This document shows, piece by piece, positions 17,449 to 25,992 of a stretch of DNA of 64,000 nucleotides. This DNA comes from Burkholderiaceae bacterium (GTDB taxonomy: Bacteria > Pseudomonadota > Gammaproteobacteria > Burkholderiales > Burkholderiaceae_C), in contig JAHCKM010000005.1 of assembly GCA_026125795.1 (NCBI GenBank), positions 372,001 to 436,000 on the forward strand, written 5' to 3'. The first letter of the stretch is position 1, and each line of letters opens with the position of its first letter. The translations under genes and the position numbers were made by a program. The notes under the pieces were generated by a model that worked only from the letters and a program-made list of their open reading frames with translations, was not told the DNA's origin and searched no databases.

Positions 17449-18204
17449 CTATTGGCGCGATGCGACCACGATCACGTCGGGAGCGATCGCCGCCAACCAC
17501 GGTGCGCCGAAGCGTGCCTCGTTGCGCCGGGCAAGCTCGCCGTCCGGCTCGGTGCCGGTCATGAGCCGGTCGCGGTACATCCATGCACCGATGGGCTGCA
17601 GCGCCGAGATGCGCAGCCCATGACGGCGCAACAACCGCCGCAGCTTCGGCAGGTGCAGGTCCATGCCACCGGTTCCGCCGCCGGTCAGCCGTTGTGTCCA
17701 CACGAACAGGGCATGCGGATTGCGATGGCTGTTGATCACCAGGTGGCCACCGGGCGCCAGGCGCCGCACCAGCGCCCGCAGCACTGCATCGCGCAGACTT
17801 TCCTGCGCGTTGCCGAAGAACCTGAACGACGTGATCAGATCGAATGTGCCGAGATCGGGGTCTTCCGAGGTGAGGTCGACGCGTTCGAACCGGGTGCGGG
17901 GGCACTTGCGGCGGGCCTCCTGCAGCATGGTGGGCGAGATGTCCACGCCGACCGACTGCTCCGCCAGCGGGGCGACCGTCTCCGTGATGCGGCCTGTGCC
18001 GCACGCAAAGTCGAGATGGCGTTTCGGACCGTGGGGGAACAGGCGGCGCACGATGCTCGGAAGATGACGGCGCTCCCAGGTGGCCATGTACCGATCGAAC
18101 GGCGCCTCGGCCAGGTGACTGTCGTAGTGGGCGCCCTTCGCCAGGTGGACCGCACGGTAGTCTTCGGCTTCGGCTTCGGCTTCGGAACGGGGCGGGGCGG
18201 TCAT
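17449..18204 (-). CDS. Class I SAM-dependent methyltransferase
   Basis: A 251-residue enzyme with a clear SAM-binding motif HLDFACGTGRITETVAPLA (about residues 64-82), the acidic motif II in SVGVDISPTML, and ALVRRLAPGGHLVINSHR. ATG 18204 is preceded by GAGGA (CACGAGGATCTC), which decides this start over an upstream in-frame one. Codons for Glu-Ala are repeated just after the start (SEAEAEAEDY), a small hexanucleotide expansion. Target unknown. Confidence 0.82.
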   Translation of the reverse strand: MTAPPRSEAEAEAEDYRAVHLAKGAHYDSHLAEAPFDRYMATWERRHLPSIVRRLFPHGPKRHLDFACGTGRITETVAPLAEQSVGVDISPTMLQEARRKCPRTRFERVDLTSEDPDLGTFDLITSFRFFGNAQESLRDAVLRALVRRLAPGGHLVINSHRNPHALFVWTQRLTGGGTGGMDLHLPKLRRLLRRHGLRISALQPIGAWMYRDRLMTGTEPDGELARRNEARFGAPWLAAIAPDVIVVASRQ

Positions 18205-18395
18205 GAGATCCTCGTGTGCGTCCGGTGCCTGATTAGGCTGCGGCACCGGTCGAGAAAGTATGCACGGCGCGATTCGGTTCCCACCCGCCCAGTCGGGTGC
18301 AGAGCCTTCACATCGGCCCGGATTACGCCGAATGTGGCGCGCTTCGCACGGTCGGGGCGCCGGTGGCCTTGCGGCGGTGCGGCCGCCGCGCGTCC

Positions 18396-18806
18396 CTACC
18401 CTCGGGTGATCGGCGGCGGCCCCAGCGTCTGCAGCCGCTGTCGCCCAGCGGCATAGACCTTGGCCATCTGCGGGTTCTCTGCGCAGCGCCTGGCCTGCAC
18501 CTCCGGCTCCGCGAGCAGCACGAGGATCCTGCAGTCCATGCGACGACAGATCTCCGGTGCCGAGTCATGAATGCTGCATCCGGCTTCGCCGAGATACACG
18601 CATGCGCCGTCGGGCGTCCGGTCGAGCACCGGGTAGCCGTTGTCGAGGTGCCATCGGTAGGCGTGCGGGTCATCGCGGGGTCCGAGGAAGACCCGGTCGT
18701 GCCTGCAGCAGGCGGTGCAACTCCCGCACGGGACCGATGCGGGGTTGCGCGAAGCAGCCTGGAGCTGCTCGCGCGTCCACGGCCTCAATGGGTGCGCAGG
18801 AACCAA
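18396..18806 (-). CDS. YkgJ-type cysteine-cluster protein
   Basis: A protein of about 136 residues with the CxxCxxCC core VPCGSCTACCRHDRVFLG and later cysteines GACVYLGEAGCSIHD and APEICRRMDCRI, the arrangement of the CxxCxxCC zinc/iron-cluster family (YkgJ). The start is TTG 18806, overlapping the end of the upstream lipoprotein gene by 22 bases; a later TTG is also possible. Function is unknown; the family is suggested to bind metal. 191 non-coding bases separate it from the methyltransferase downstream, with no obvious site in them. Confidence 0.7.
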   Translation of the reverse strand: MVPAHPLRPWTREQLQAASRNPASVPCGSCTACCRHDRVFLGPRDDPHAYRWHLDNGYPVLDRTPDGACVYLGEAGCSIHDSAPEICRRMDCRILVLLAEPEVQARRCAENPQMAKVYAAGRQRLQTLGPPPITRG

Positions 18807-20287
18807 GCGTTGGAGGCGGAGCGCGGGAAATAGACCACGCCCTTCAACTGTGGCACCAGCAACCAGCGCGAATAGACGTTCTGCTCGCTGCCGAGCGGCG
18901 CGCCCGGTGACACCCCGGCGCCACCGGTGGTCGACAGATCGGTGACCGCCAGCGTGGCCGCGTCGATGCGGAACACACGGCCGCCACCGGCCGCTTGCCG
19001 CACCAGATAGGCATCGATTTCGGGCACGTAGACCATCCCCGAGGAATAGGGATGGGAGCCGCTACTGGCGCCCAGCGCGCGCGCCGAACGCATCGCGTCG
19101 GCGGCGGCAGACGCCGGCATCGGCACACGGGTCCACGCGCCGGAATCCAGGTCGCACAAGTGCGGGTCGGGCGATCCGACACCGAGCAGCCACAGCAGGC
19201 GGTTGCGGCGGGTATCGACGGCGGTGGCGCCCATCGCGGCGCTGTTCAATTCGTCGGGCAGGTTGCTCAGGACCTCCCAGGCGCCACCAATTCCGGTCGT
19301 GGCCGGCGTGAAGCGCCAGATCTTCGGATACGCCAAGGTGTAGATGCGTTCGGTCACCGGGTCCTTGGTGGCCGCCCAGGCGATCGACGGCGTCCAGCCT
19401 CCGAAGGACCCGCCGATGCACAGACCGAAGGTGCCGGCGGGATCCCATGCCCCCTGGCCGCGCGGCCGCGAGGTGTCGAAGCCTTCCACGGTCTCGAATG
19501 CCGATCCGATCGGTGAGACCGAGCCACCCAGACGGAGGGCCCGGTTCTGACGCTCGAGAAACTGCTGGCCGTAGTAGCTGTGCGTCGAGACCGGCGTACC
19601 GTCGAGGTAGCGCGCCCTGCTGGCATCAATGGCGGGGGGCGACGAGGAGATGTTGACGACGTTGCCGCTGCTTCCGGCGAACCACTCGACCCAGGCCGGC
19701 GCGTCGGCCAGCAGGTCGATGGTGCACACTTCGTTGCCGTAGTAGTCGCCGTGGCCGCCGTTGGCGGCGCTCCAGACATTGCTGCTGCGGGTGTCGATCG
19801 ACAGACCGCACCAGGCGTCCAACCGCGCATTCGGTCCGACGATCGCCGATGCACCGTTGGTGTTCTTGGCCTCACGCGAGGGAACCAGCAGGCTCATCGC
19901 GCTGCCCGGAATCTCGCGCCATTCGCTCACCGCCTGACCTCGGCGCCATGCGGGCATCGCGGTCTCCGACAGCGGCGGCGTGGAGGGCGCAGGAGCAGCG
20001 GGTGGAGGCGGTGCCGGCGGTGTCGGAGCGGGCGGCGTCGGAGCCGGCGGGATGGGGGCCGGTGTCGGAGCCGGCGGCGTGGGAGCCGGTGTGGAGGGGG
20101 GTGTCGGATCGGGCGTCGGGTCCGGAGAAGAGGCGCCCGGCGCCGGGGTCGGTGCAGGCGAGGCGGCCGTACTAGGCAACTCGGTGCCTTCGTCGCTCGA
20201 ACCTCCGCATGCAGCCAGCTTGGATGCGACCATCCAGAGCGCACCGACCTGCAGGAGCTGCCGGCGCCGTGTGATCACTGACCGCAT
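18785..20287 (-). CDS. Twin-arginine-type lipoprotein with Pro-rich linker and kelch-like beta-propeller
   Basis: A 500-residue protein. The N-terminus has twin arginines (TRRRQLLQ), a hydrophobic stretch and the lipobox KLAAC-GG, so it is probably a Tat-exported lipoprotein. Residues about 40-110 are a Pro/Thr/Ala-rich linker of PTPPA-type repeats. The C-terminal ~390 residues show kelch/galactose-oxidase-like blade repeats, including NGGHGDYYGNE and MGATAVDTRRNRLLWLLG. It is clearly related to the protein at 47972-49468 (shared GGHxDYxGNE and PAWV). ATG 20287 is chosen because it directly precedes the signal sequence. Possible roles are glycan binding or oxidation at the surface; none is demonstrated. 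Confidence 0.78.
   Translation of the reverse strand: MRSVITRRRQLLQVGALWMVASKLAACGGSSDEGTELPSTAASPAPTPAPGASSPDPTPDPTPPSTPAPTPPAPTPAPIPPAPTPPAPTPPAPPPPAAPAPSTPPLSETAMPAWRRGQAVSEWREIPGSAMSLLVPSREAKNTNGASAIVGPNARLDAWCGLSIDTRSSNVWSAANGGHGDYYGNEVCTIDLLADAPAWVEWFAGSSGNVVNISSSPPAIDASRARYLDGTPVSTHSYYGQQFLERQNRALRLGGSVSPIGSAFETVEGFDTSRPRGQGAWDPAGTFGLCIGGSFGGWTPSIAWAATKDPVTERIYTLAYPKIWRFTPATTGIGGAWEVLSNLPDELNSAAMGATAVDTRRNRLLWLLGVGSPDPHLCDLDSGAWTRVPMPASAAADAMRSARALGASSGSHPYSSGMVYVPEIDAYLVRQAAGGGRVFRIDAATLAVTDLSTTGGAGVSPGAPLGSEQNVYSRWLLVPQLKGVVYFPRSASNAWFLRTH
19981..20165. repeat. Low-complexity repeat encoding the Pro-rich linker
   Basis: An imperfect tandem array with a 15-base period (GGAGCCGGCGGCGTC-like on the plus strand) inside the lipoprotein gene, encoding PAPTP/PTPPA units on the minus strand. 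Such arrays change length easily by slippage, so linker length may vary between strains. Confidence 0.8.
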
Positions 20288-20390
20288 AGAACCCTCCGAT
20301 GCGCGCATTGTCCCCCGCGCTTCGGGGATCCCGTTCAAGCAACCGTAGGGTTTGTGGCAACGCGTAACACCCGGCGTGCCGCGGTGGGTC

Positions 20391-22217
20391 TCATGCGTAC
20401 TTGTTCGCGATGTGCGTCGAGTCCTTGCGGCTGGATTGCGCAAGCGGCGCATCGGCACAGCGCACCCACTCGACGATGGTTGCCGCGGCGGCGTCCTTCC
20501 ATTCGCGGCGGGAAAACGTGTGATCCGCATCGGCCAGATCGCGGCGCACCAGCCGGGGCGAGTCGAGCAGGCCCGACCAGGCGGCCGAGGCCGCGGTCAC
20601 TTCATCGAACTCCCGGGCGATGTAGTCCTGGCCGCTCATCAGCAGCAGGGCGCGCCCCTTGAAGCGGCTCAGGCCCGCAGCGGTCTTGGCGTGCAACGGC
20701 AATCGCGCCATGTCTTCATCGGCAGCGGCAAGCCGGTCGGCCTTGAACCGGCGCCGGCCCTGCACGAAATCATGCAGCGCCCGAACGAAGGAGCGCACCG
20801 ACTCCTTGACGTCGACCCGCAGCGAGAACAGCTTGCGCCAGAAGTCGGGCGAGCGCAGGCGATCGAGGTAGTAGCGCTTGATGATCACTTGCGCCTGGCC
20901 TTCGGCGGATCGAACCCACGGGTTGATCAGCACTGCGCCGCCGACGCGCGGATCCTGCCAAGCGTAGAAGAGGATGCCGGAGGCCGATTCGCACTCGCCG
21001 ATCAACACCACGTCGCGCACATCGGGCCGGTTGCGCAGCAGCGCATCCACGGCGGCGCGGATGTCGGCTGAAGATTGCTGGAACCCGAGGTGAACGCCGC
21101 TGCTGTCGCCCATGCCGCGCAGGTCGAAACGAAGCACCGGATGGCCTTGCGCAGCCAGCAGCCGCGCCAGGTTGACGAATTGCCGATGCGCACCCACCCG
21201 GTACTGCGGCCCCCCCGCCACGACGATCACGACGCCGCGATGGCCTGGGGAATCGGATTCACGGTGCAAGCACCCCACCAGGCGCTCGCCGGCGCACTCG
21301 AACACCACGAGCCGCTCGGGCTGCTCGCCAGCCGCGGCGATAGCTGGGGGCGTGTCGCCTGCCGGCGCCGTTGCCGGCCATTTGCCGCACGCCGCCTGTG
21401 TGGCCTCGATCAACTCGGGAGCGAGCTCGCGCTCGTGCACATGCCAGAACGCCGGGCCCGCGACGGCCGACGCCTGGGTCTCGATGCCGCGCGCATGCAA
21501 CCGCTGCAGAGGCGCGGCCGATGCAGGCGCCAGTTCGGCAGCCGCTCCCTGCGGCACGACCTCGAACCAATCCAGCGCGACCGAGGCCGGCACCGCGCCC
21601 GGGTCGAACACGAGCCCATCGAGCTGGGTGGCGAGCGCGGGAGATACTTCGTACCCGGACACCTCCACGATCTGCCCTTGCTCCGACAACTTGCGCAACT
21701 CGGCGGTGGAGGTCGAGCGCGACGACTGCTGCATCTCGGCCGCCATTCGAATGCGCAGGAACTGGGTGTAGAAGGTCTTGCCCGAAAGGACCGGCTGCCA
21801 CAGCAGCAGCCGCTTCACCCCGCTGCGCGCCTGCGCGATCTGCAGCGCCATGACGGCGCCGAGCCGGATGCCCAGCACTGCGCGACAGCCGCCGCCGTGG
21901 TGGTCGAGCCAGTCGGCTCCCACCAGCATGTCGGCGCGCCATCCGTCCCACGTGGCTTCGGAGAACTCGCCCGCGCTGTCGCCTGTGCCGAACGGGTCGA
22001 CCAGCAAGGTGCCGATGCCCAACCCGGCGAGCCGACGCGCCTGCAACGAGACCATCGACCGGCAGCGGTTCATCTCCTCGGCGAACGCCGCGGCCACCAG
22101 CAAGCCGCCTCTGGCCGCAGTGTCGCTCGCCGGCGGGTAGTACAGGGCGCCCAAGATGCCGCGCTCGCCCTGGAGCGACAGCGCGAGGGGACCCAGCGAA
22201 TCGCCAGCGTTACTCAT
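20391..22217 (-). CDS. Fused exosortase-A hydrolase 2 - hydrolase 1 (tandem alpha/beta hydrolases)
   Basis: A 608-residue protein made of two alpha/beta-hydrolase halves. Residues 1 to about 290 resemble exosortase-A hydrolase 2 (TIGR03101): LLVDPFGTGDSAGEF and the elbow VLGIRLGAVMAL, where Arg replaces the usual Ser. Residues about 300-608 resemble hydrolase 1 (TIGR03100): VAGGPQYRVGAHRQFVNLAR, RFDLRGMGDSSG, elbow GECES (Cys409 at the nucleophile position), SGQDY (Asp530) and DADHTF (His566). The linker is Ala/Pro-rich. These are normally two adjacent genes. Only the second half has a plausible triad. It likely acts on acyl or thioester intermediates of EPS synthesis, and lies 61 bases downstream of an ACP gene. 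Confidence 0.85.
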   Translation of the reverse strand: MSNAGDSLGPLALSLQGERGILGALYYPPASDTAARGGLLVAAAFAEEMNRCRSMVSLQARRLAGLGIGTLLVDPFGTGDSAGEFSEATWDGWRADMLVGADWLDHHGGGCRAVLGIRLGAVMALQIAQARSGVKRLLLWQPVLSGKTFYTQFLRIRMAAEMQQSSRSTSTAELRKLSEQGQIVEVSGYEVSPALATQLDGLVFDPGAVPASVALDWFEVVPQGAAAELAPASAAPLQRLHARGIETQASAVAGPAFWHVHERELAPELIEATQAACGKWPATAPAGDTPPAIAAAGEQPERLVVFECAGERLVGCLHRESDSPGHRGVVIVVAGGPQYRVGAHRQFVNLARLLAAQGHPVLRFDLRGMGDSSGVHLGFQQSSADIRAAVDALLRNRPDVRDVVLIGECESASGILFYAWQDPRVGGAVLINPWVRSAEGQAQVIIKRYYLDRLRSPDFWRKLFSLRVDVKESVRSFVRALHDFVQGRRRFKADRLAAADEDMARLPLHAKTAAGLSRFKGRALLLMSGQDYIAREFDEVTAASAAWSGLLDSPRLVRRDLADADHTFSRREWKDAAAATIVEWVRCADAPLAQSSRKDSTHIANKYA

Positions 22218-22278
22218 GGGGCGACCATCGCGGCGCGCGCACCGGTGCGCGCGCTCTTGGACATCAGCCCGGGCGCAC

Positions 22279-22515
22279 TCACGCGATGCCCTGGTTCTTC
22301 AAGTGCGCCAGGATCGCTGGCACGGAGTTGAGCTCGCCGAACTGCTCGACTTCGACGTAAACGCCGAACTCGTGCTCCAGCGCCATCAGCAGATTGATGT
22401 GGCCCAGCGAGTCCCACTGCTTCAGATCCTGGTCGCGCGTGGTTTCGCCGATGTCGGAAGGCGACACCTTCAGTGTCGCCGCGATCACGTTGCGAAGGCG
22501 TTCGAAGGTGCTCAT
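22279..22515 (-). CDS. Acyl carrier protein (FkbH partner)
   Basis: A 78-residue acyl carrier protein. The phosphopantetheine site is Ser36 in KQWDSLGHINL, followed by the acidic helix LEHEFGVYVEVEQF. The start is the ATG that overlaps the FkbH stop by four bases (ATGA), which excludes a longer 161-codon frame running antisense-like into FkbH. It should carry the acyl group that FkbH loads. A second, different ACP lies at 56409-56660. Confidence 0.92.
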   Translation of the reverse strand: MSTFERLRNVIAATLKVSPSDIGETTRDQDLKQWDSLGHINLLMALEHEFGVYVEVEQFGELNSVPAILAHLKNQGIA

Positions 22516-24359
22516 GGTCGTTCGGGCCCGTTGATCTCGATCGGATAGGCGTCGGCGCGATGGGGCGGCGCGGCGACGAGATCGCGCAACCAACGCCCAT
22601 CGGGTCGAAGCTGGAAGCCCTCCGACGCCAGGAAGTCCTTCACCAGCTCGTTCTTCGGCGTGGGCAGGTACTCGGCGGCAAGCTGCACGACTCCGTCGGC
22701 GGCCAGGCGGCGCATCACTGCATGCAGGAATGCGCTTTCGGCTTGCCGCCCGATCACCCGGCACGACATCAGGAACGAATCGATCCGCGCCGATCGCGCA
22801 TCGTTGCGCTCGCGCTCGATCAGCGCCAGTCCCACCGTGCCGCTGTTGCCGAAGACATCCGACAGCGAGAAATCGAACACCGACCAGTCGGAGCTGTGCA
22901 TGTACGCATTCAGCCGCGCCTCGTCGTACCGCCGGGTGGTGAGGTTGAACTGGTTGGTCTTCTGCGTGAGCTGCGCGAGCCGGGCCAGGTGCGTGGGGGC
23001 GTCAAGGTGCACGCTCATGCGCATGCCCAGGCGGCTCAGGTAGTCGCCGCCCGAGCTCTGGGCTTCCTGCTGCAGTTCCCTGCGCAGCCGCTCCTGGGCG
23101 TACATCCCCGTCTTGCCGAAGTCCTCGGCGGTCAGCGAGAGGACCTCCAGCCGTGCCACCTGATCGAGCACCTGCGCCGCGACGGCGGGCCGTGCGGGCA
23201 CCTGCACGACCTCGACTTGCGGCAGCTCCTGGCGCACCGCTTCGCACTCGTGGGGGCTGTCGTCGACGAAGATGAAGGACTCCAGTCCGAGATTCAGCTC
23301 CTCGGCCAACGACCTCAGATTGGCCGGCTTGGGAAGCCAGTTGACCCGCCGCGCGGCAAAGTCCCTGTCGCGCAACACCATGTGAGGATGCTGCTCCAGC
23401 ACCTGCGCCACATCGGCCGGATTGTTCTTGCTGCACATCGCCACGATCAGACCGCGCTGCTGGAAGTCGAGCACGCGCCGCTGCAGATCCATGTAGGCAT
23501 TGCCGGGATAGTCCGGGCCGAGCTGAATGCCATCGATCCCGTCCTCGCCGACGATGCCGCCCCACAGCGTGTTGTCGGCATCGAGCACCAGCACCTTGGC
23601 CTTCGGTTTGAGTTTGGCCGCGCCCACCGCCACGATGCGCCGCGCCACATCGCGCGCGCCGGCGGCGCCGAACGGAAAGCGGGCCGAATACCAGAACCGC
23701 CGGTCGAAGAAGGCCTCGCGCCCGATGTCGCTCAGCGCATCGTCCAGGTCCAGCAGCAGCGATGCGGGGGCGTGGTTGCGCAGCCACCGCCCGAGCTCGG
23801 TCTTGAAGCCCGCCCACCACTTCGACTCCGAGACCTCGGCCTGGGTCTCGAAGAGGCCCAGCACGGGTGGTGCCAGGCGGGGCAGGAACGTGACCACCAG
23901 ATGTCCGATGTCGTGGGCGCGAAACCCCGAGATGATCTCCTGGGCGCGCTGCAGGCCTTCTCGTGCGATCTGGGCGGCCTGGTCCTGTTCGACCGGGCGT
24001 GCGAGCCGCGGGTGCAGATCCTCGCGCTGCAGCAGCAGCACCGTGACATGAGGCCGGTGCGCCACGAGCATCGATCGAGAATCGGCTTCCTGCAACGCCA
24101 AGCCGTAGGGGGCGTGGTAGCTCCGGTGGTCCAGACCCTCGGCGGCGGCAGCCAACGCCAACCACGGTTCGAGCAGATCGCTCGTGTAGGTATGCACGAA
24201 CGCCAGCCGCAGCGGGGGTGCCTGCGGCGCCAAGGACCGTGCATGCGAGGCCACTTGCTGCGCCTGCGCCGGTGTCGCCGGGGCGCAACCGGCCGCCAAT
24301 TCGGCCCGCAGTTGCGGCAAGGACATCGCGGATAGCAGTCGGTCGATACCAGAAGTCAT
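22512..24359 (-). CDS. FkbH-like HAD-family acyl-loading protein
   Basis: A 615-residue protein with an N-terminal SGNH-like region followed by a HAD phosphatase domain: KVLVLDADNTLWGGIVGEDG (about residues 256-275, DxDxT nucleophile motif), AMCSKNN (motif II) and FIFVDDSPHECEAV (motif III). The C-terminal quarter (QTNQFNLTTRRY type) is the GNAT-like tail seen in FkbH. Known FkbH proteins turn 1,3-bisphosphoglycerate into glyceryl-ACP. ATG 24359 is taken; an upstream in-frame CTG/TTG extension has no family resemblance. It is translationally coupled to the ACP and divergent from the MaoC-SDR gene. Confidence 0.9.
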   Translation of the reverse strand: MTSGIDRLLSAMSLPQLRAELAAGCAPATPAQAQQVASHARSLAPQAPPLRLAFVHTYTSDLLEPWLALAAAAEGLDHRSYHAPYGLALQEADSRSMLVAHRPHVTVLLLQREDLHPRLARPVEQDQAAQIAREGLQRAQEIISGFRAHDIGHLVVTFLPRLAPPVLGLFETQAEVSESKWWAGFKTELGRWLRNHAPASLLLDLDDALSDIGREAFFDRRFWYSARFPFGAAGARDVARRIVAVGAAKLKPKAKVLVLDADNTLWGGIVGEDGIDGIQLGPDYPGNAYMDLQRRVLDFQQRGLIVAMCSKNNPADVAQVLEQHPHMVLRDRDFAARRVNWLPKPANLRSLAEELNLGLESFIFVDDSPHECEAVRQELPQVEVVQVPARPAVAAQVLDQVARLEVLSLTAEDFGKTGMYAQERLRRELQQEAQSSGGDYLSRLGMRMSVHLDAPTHLARLAQLTQKTNQFNLTTRRYDEARLNAYMHSSDWSVFDFSLSDVFGNSGTVGLALIERERNDARSARIDSFLMSCRVIGRQAESAFLHAVMRRLAADGVVQLAAEYLPTPKNELVKDFLASEGFQLRPDGRWLRDLVAAPPHRADAYPIEINGPERP

Positions 24360-24520
24360 GGACGGGAAGGGGTGGCAACGTGGAAGCACTCCACAGTGCG
24401 CGAGAGGCTTCTGACTCGGCCGGCGAGCCTAGCATGCAGGGGGGTGGCGGTCAGCTCCGCGGCCGAGGGGGTGCCAAATCCTGCAGCGGCAGCGCCCATC
24501 GATGATGTCATGATCGCCAC
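24360..24520. promoter_or_regulatory. Divergent intergenic region between FkbH and MaoC-SDR operons
   Basis: These 161 bases separate two divergent transcription units that probably belong to one acyl-group pathway, so a bidirectional promoter is expected. I see no convincing -35/-10 pair. TCATGAT about ten bases before ATG 24521 is a weak -10-like element. Confidence 0.35.
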
Positions 24521-25987
24521 ATGCATGCCGCTTTTGACGCCACCGGCCGGGCGCTTGGCGATGTCACGTTCAACGACCGCGACCAGCAGCGCTTCGCGAT
24601 GCATTCGCGCGACCGCAATCCGATGCACGTCGATGCCACGGTCGCGCGACGCACGCTGACCGGGCGGCAGGTCGTACACGGCATTCACGTGTTGATCCAG
24701 GCGTTGGATCGCGTCCGGATGCCGAAGGCACCGCGAAGCCTCGGCGTGTCCTGCTCGTTCGCCAATCCGGTCGGCATCGGCGATCCGGTGCGATTCATCC
24801 AGACCGACGACACCGATGCGGACGGCATCCGGATCGTCGCGACGGTCCGTGGGCTTGTCTGCACGCAGGTGGAAATCGCCAGGGCCCCCACTGCGCCGGC
24901 CAGCACCCCGGTTGCAGTACCGCACGGCACCGCCGCCGACGAGGTCATCGGCGAGCTGGCCGATCCGCTCGATTGCGATCCGGCGGCGCTGCAAGGAGCG
25001 ACCTTCGTGCTGCCACCGCGGCACGATGGTCTTGCCGAGGAGTTTCCGCGTGCCGCAGCGCTGGTTGGAGCGCCGGCGTTGAGCGCACTGGCCGGGCTGT
25101 CTTACTTCGTGGGCATGGTGTGCCCGGGCCTGCACTCGATGTTCTCGTCGCTTCAGTTGCGCATTGAGCCCGAGTCGCGCGGTGCGCTTCGGTTCGAGGT
25201 CAAGCGCTGGGATCCGCGGTTTCGTCTGTTCACGATCGCCTTCTCGGGTGCGGTGAGCGGAGAGCTCCGGGCGTTCCGGCGCCCGCAGCCGCAGGTGCAG
25301 CCGAGCGCCGCCACGGCCGCCGCCGCCGTGCGGCCGCAGGAGTTCGGCCGCATGCGCGCTCTCGTGATCGGCGGCTCGCGTGGGCTGGGCGAAGTGTGCT
25401 GCAAGCTCGTCTGCGGCGGCGGCGGTTGGGCATGCATCACCTATGCGAAAGGTCGCGACGATGCGGTTGCGGTGGCTCACGATGTCAACCAGCTCGGGCG
25501 CGGGCGCTGCGAGGTCGCCGAACTGGATCTGGGCGGGCCCTTTCGCGGCATGTCCACAGTCGATGCGGCATCGGTGAACTGCGTGTTCTATTTCGCGACC
25601 CCGCACATCCACTCCAAACGGCTGGAGCTGTTCTCCCGAGCGGCGTTCGATGGGTTCTCGGGCTTCTATCTCGATCGCTTTCATGAGCTTTGCATGTGGC
25701 TGGAAGGCGCGAAGCGCGATGCGCCTGCGCTGGTCTATCTGCCTTCGACCGTCTTCATCGACGAGCGGCCCAAGGGCATGACCGAATACGCGATGGTGAA
25801 GGCCGCGGCCGAGATCCTCGCTGCCGACCTGAACCGGAGCCTTTCGAAAGTGAGAGTGATCCACAGCCGCCTGCCTCGCCTGGCCACCGACCAGACCGCC
25901 AGCATCCTCGGCCTGCAGAGCGCGTCGAACCTCGACACGATGCTCGACGTGGTGCGCCGGATGGCCACCGCGATCGAAGCGCGATAG
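24521..25987 (+). CDS. MaoC-like double-hotdog dehydratase fused to short-chain reductase
   Basis: A 488-residue two-domain protein. Residues 1 to about 255 form two hotdog-like halves: HSRDRNPMHVDATVARR (residues 28-44, the MaoC D-x4-H hydratase motif) and VHGIHVLIQ, then a second half around GLHSMFSSLQLRIEP. A linker rich in Ala and Pro leads to an SDR domain: ALVIGGSRGLGEVCC (about residues 280-294, NAD(P) loop) and the TEYAMVKAAAE Tyr/Lys motif near residue 424. Together these could carry out hydration/dehydration and keto reduction of an ACP-bound acyl group. It is divergent from FkbH-ACP and followed five bases later by an acyltransferase gene. Confidence 0.85.
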   Translation: MHAAFDATGRALGDVTFNDRDQQRFAMHSRDRNPMHVDATVARRTLTGRQVVHGIHVLIQALDRVRMPKAPRSLGVSCSFANPVGIGDPVRFIQTDDTDADGIRIVATVRGLVCTQVEIARAPTAPASTPVAVPHGTAADEVIGELADPLDCDPAALQGATFVLPPRHDGLAEEFPRAAALVGAPALSALAGLSYFVGMVCPGLHSMFSSLQLRIEPESRGALRFEVKRWDPRFRLFTIAFSGAVSGELRAFRRPQPQVQPSAATAAAAVRPQEFGRMRALVIGGSRGLGEVCCKLVCGGGGWACITYAKGRDDAVAVAHDVNQLGRGRCEVAELDLGGPFRGMSTVDAASVNCVFYFATPHIHSKRLELFSRAAFDGFSGFYLDRFHELCMWLEGAKRDAPALVYLPSTVFIDERPKGMTEYAMVKAAAEILAADLNRSLSKVRVIHSRLPRLATDQTASILGLQSASNLDTMLDVVRRMATAIEAR

Positions 25988-25992
25988 ACGGC

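Noticed and set aside
19981-20165. Possible CRISPR-like repeats
   Set aside because: The repeats are contiguous 15-base coding units without spacers and encode a Pro-rich linker.
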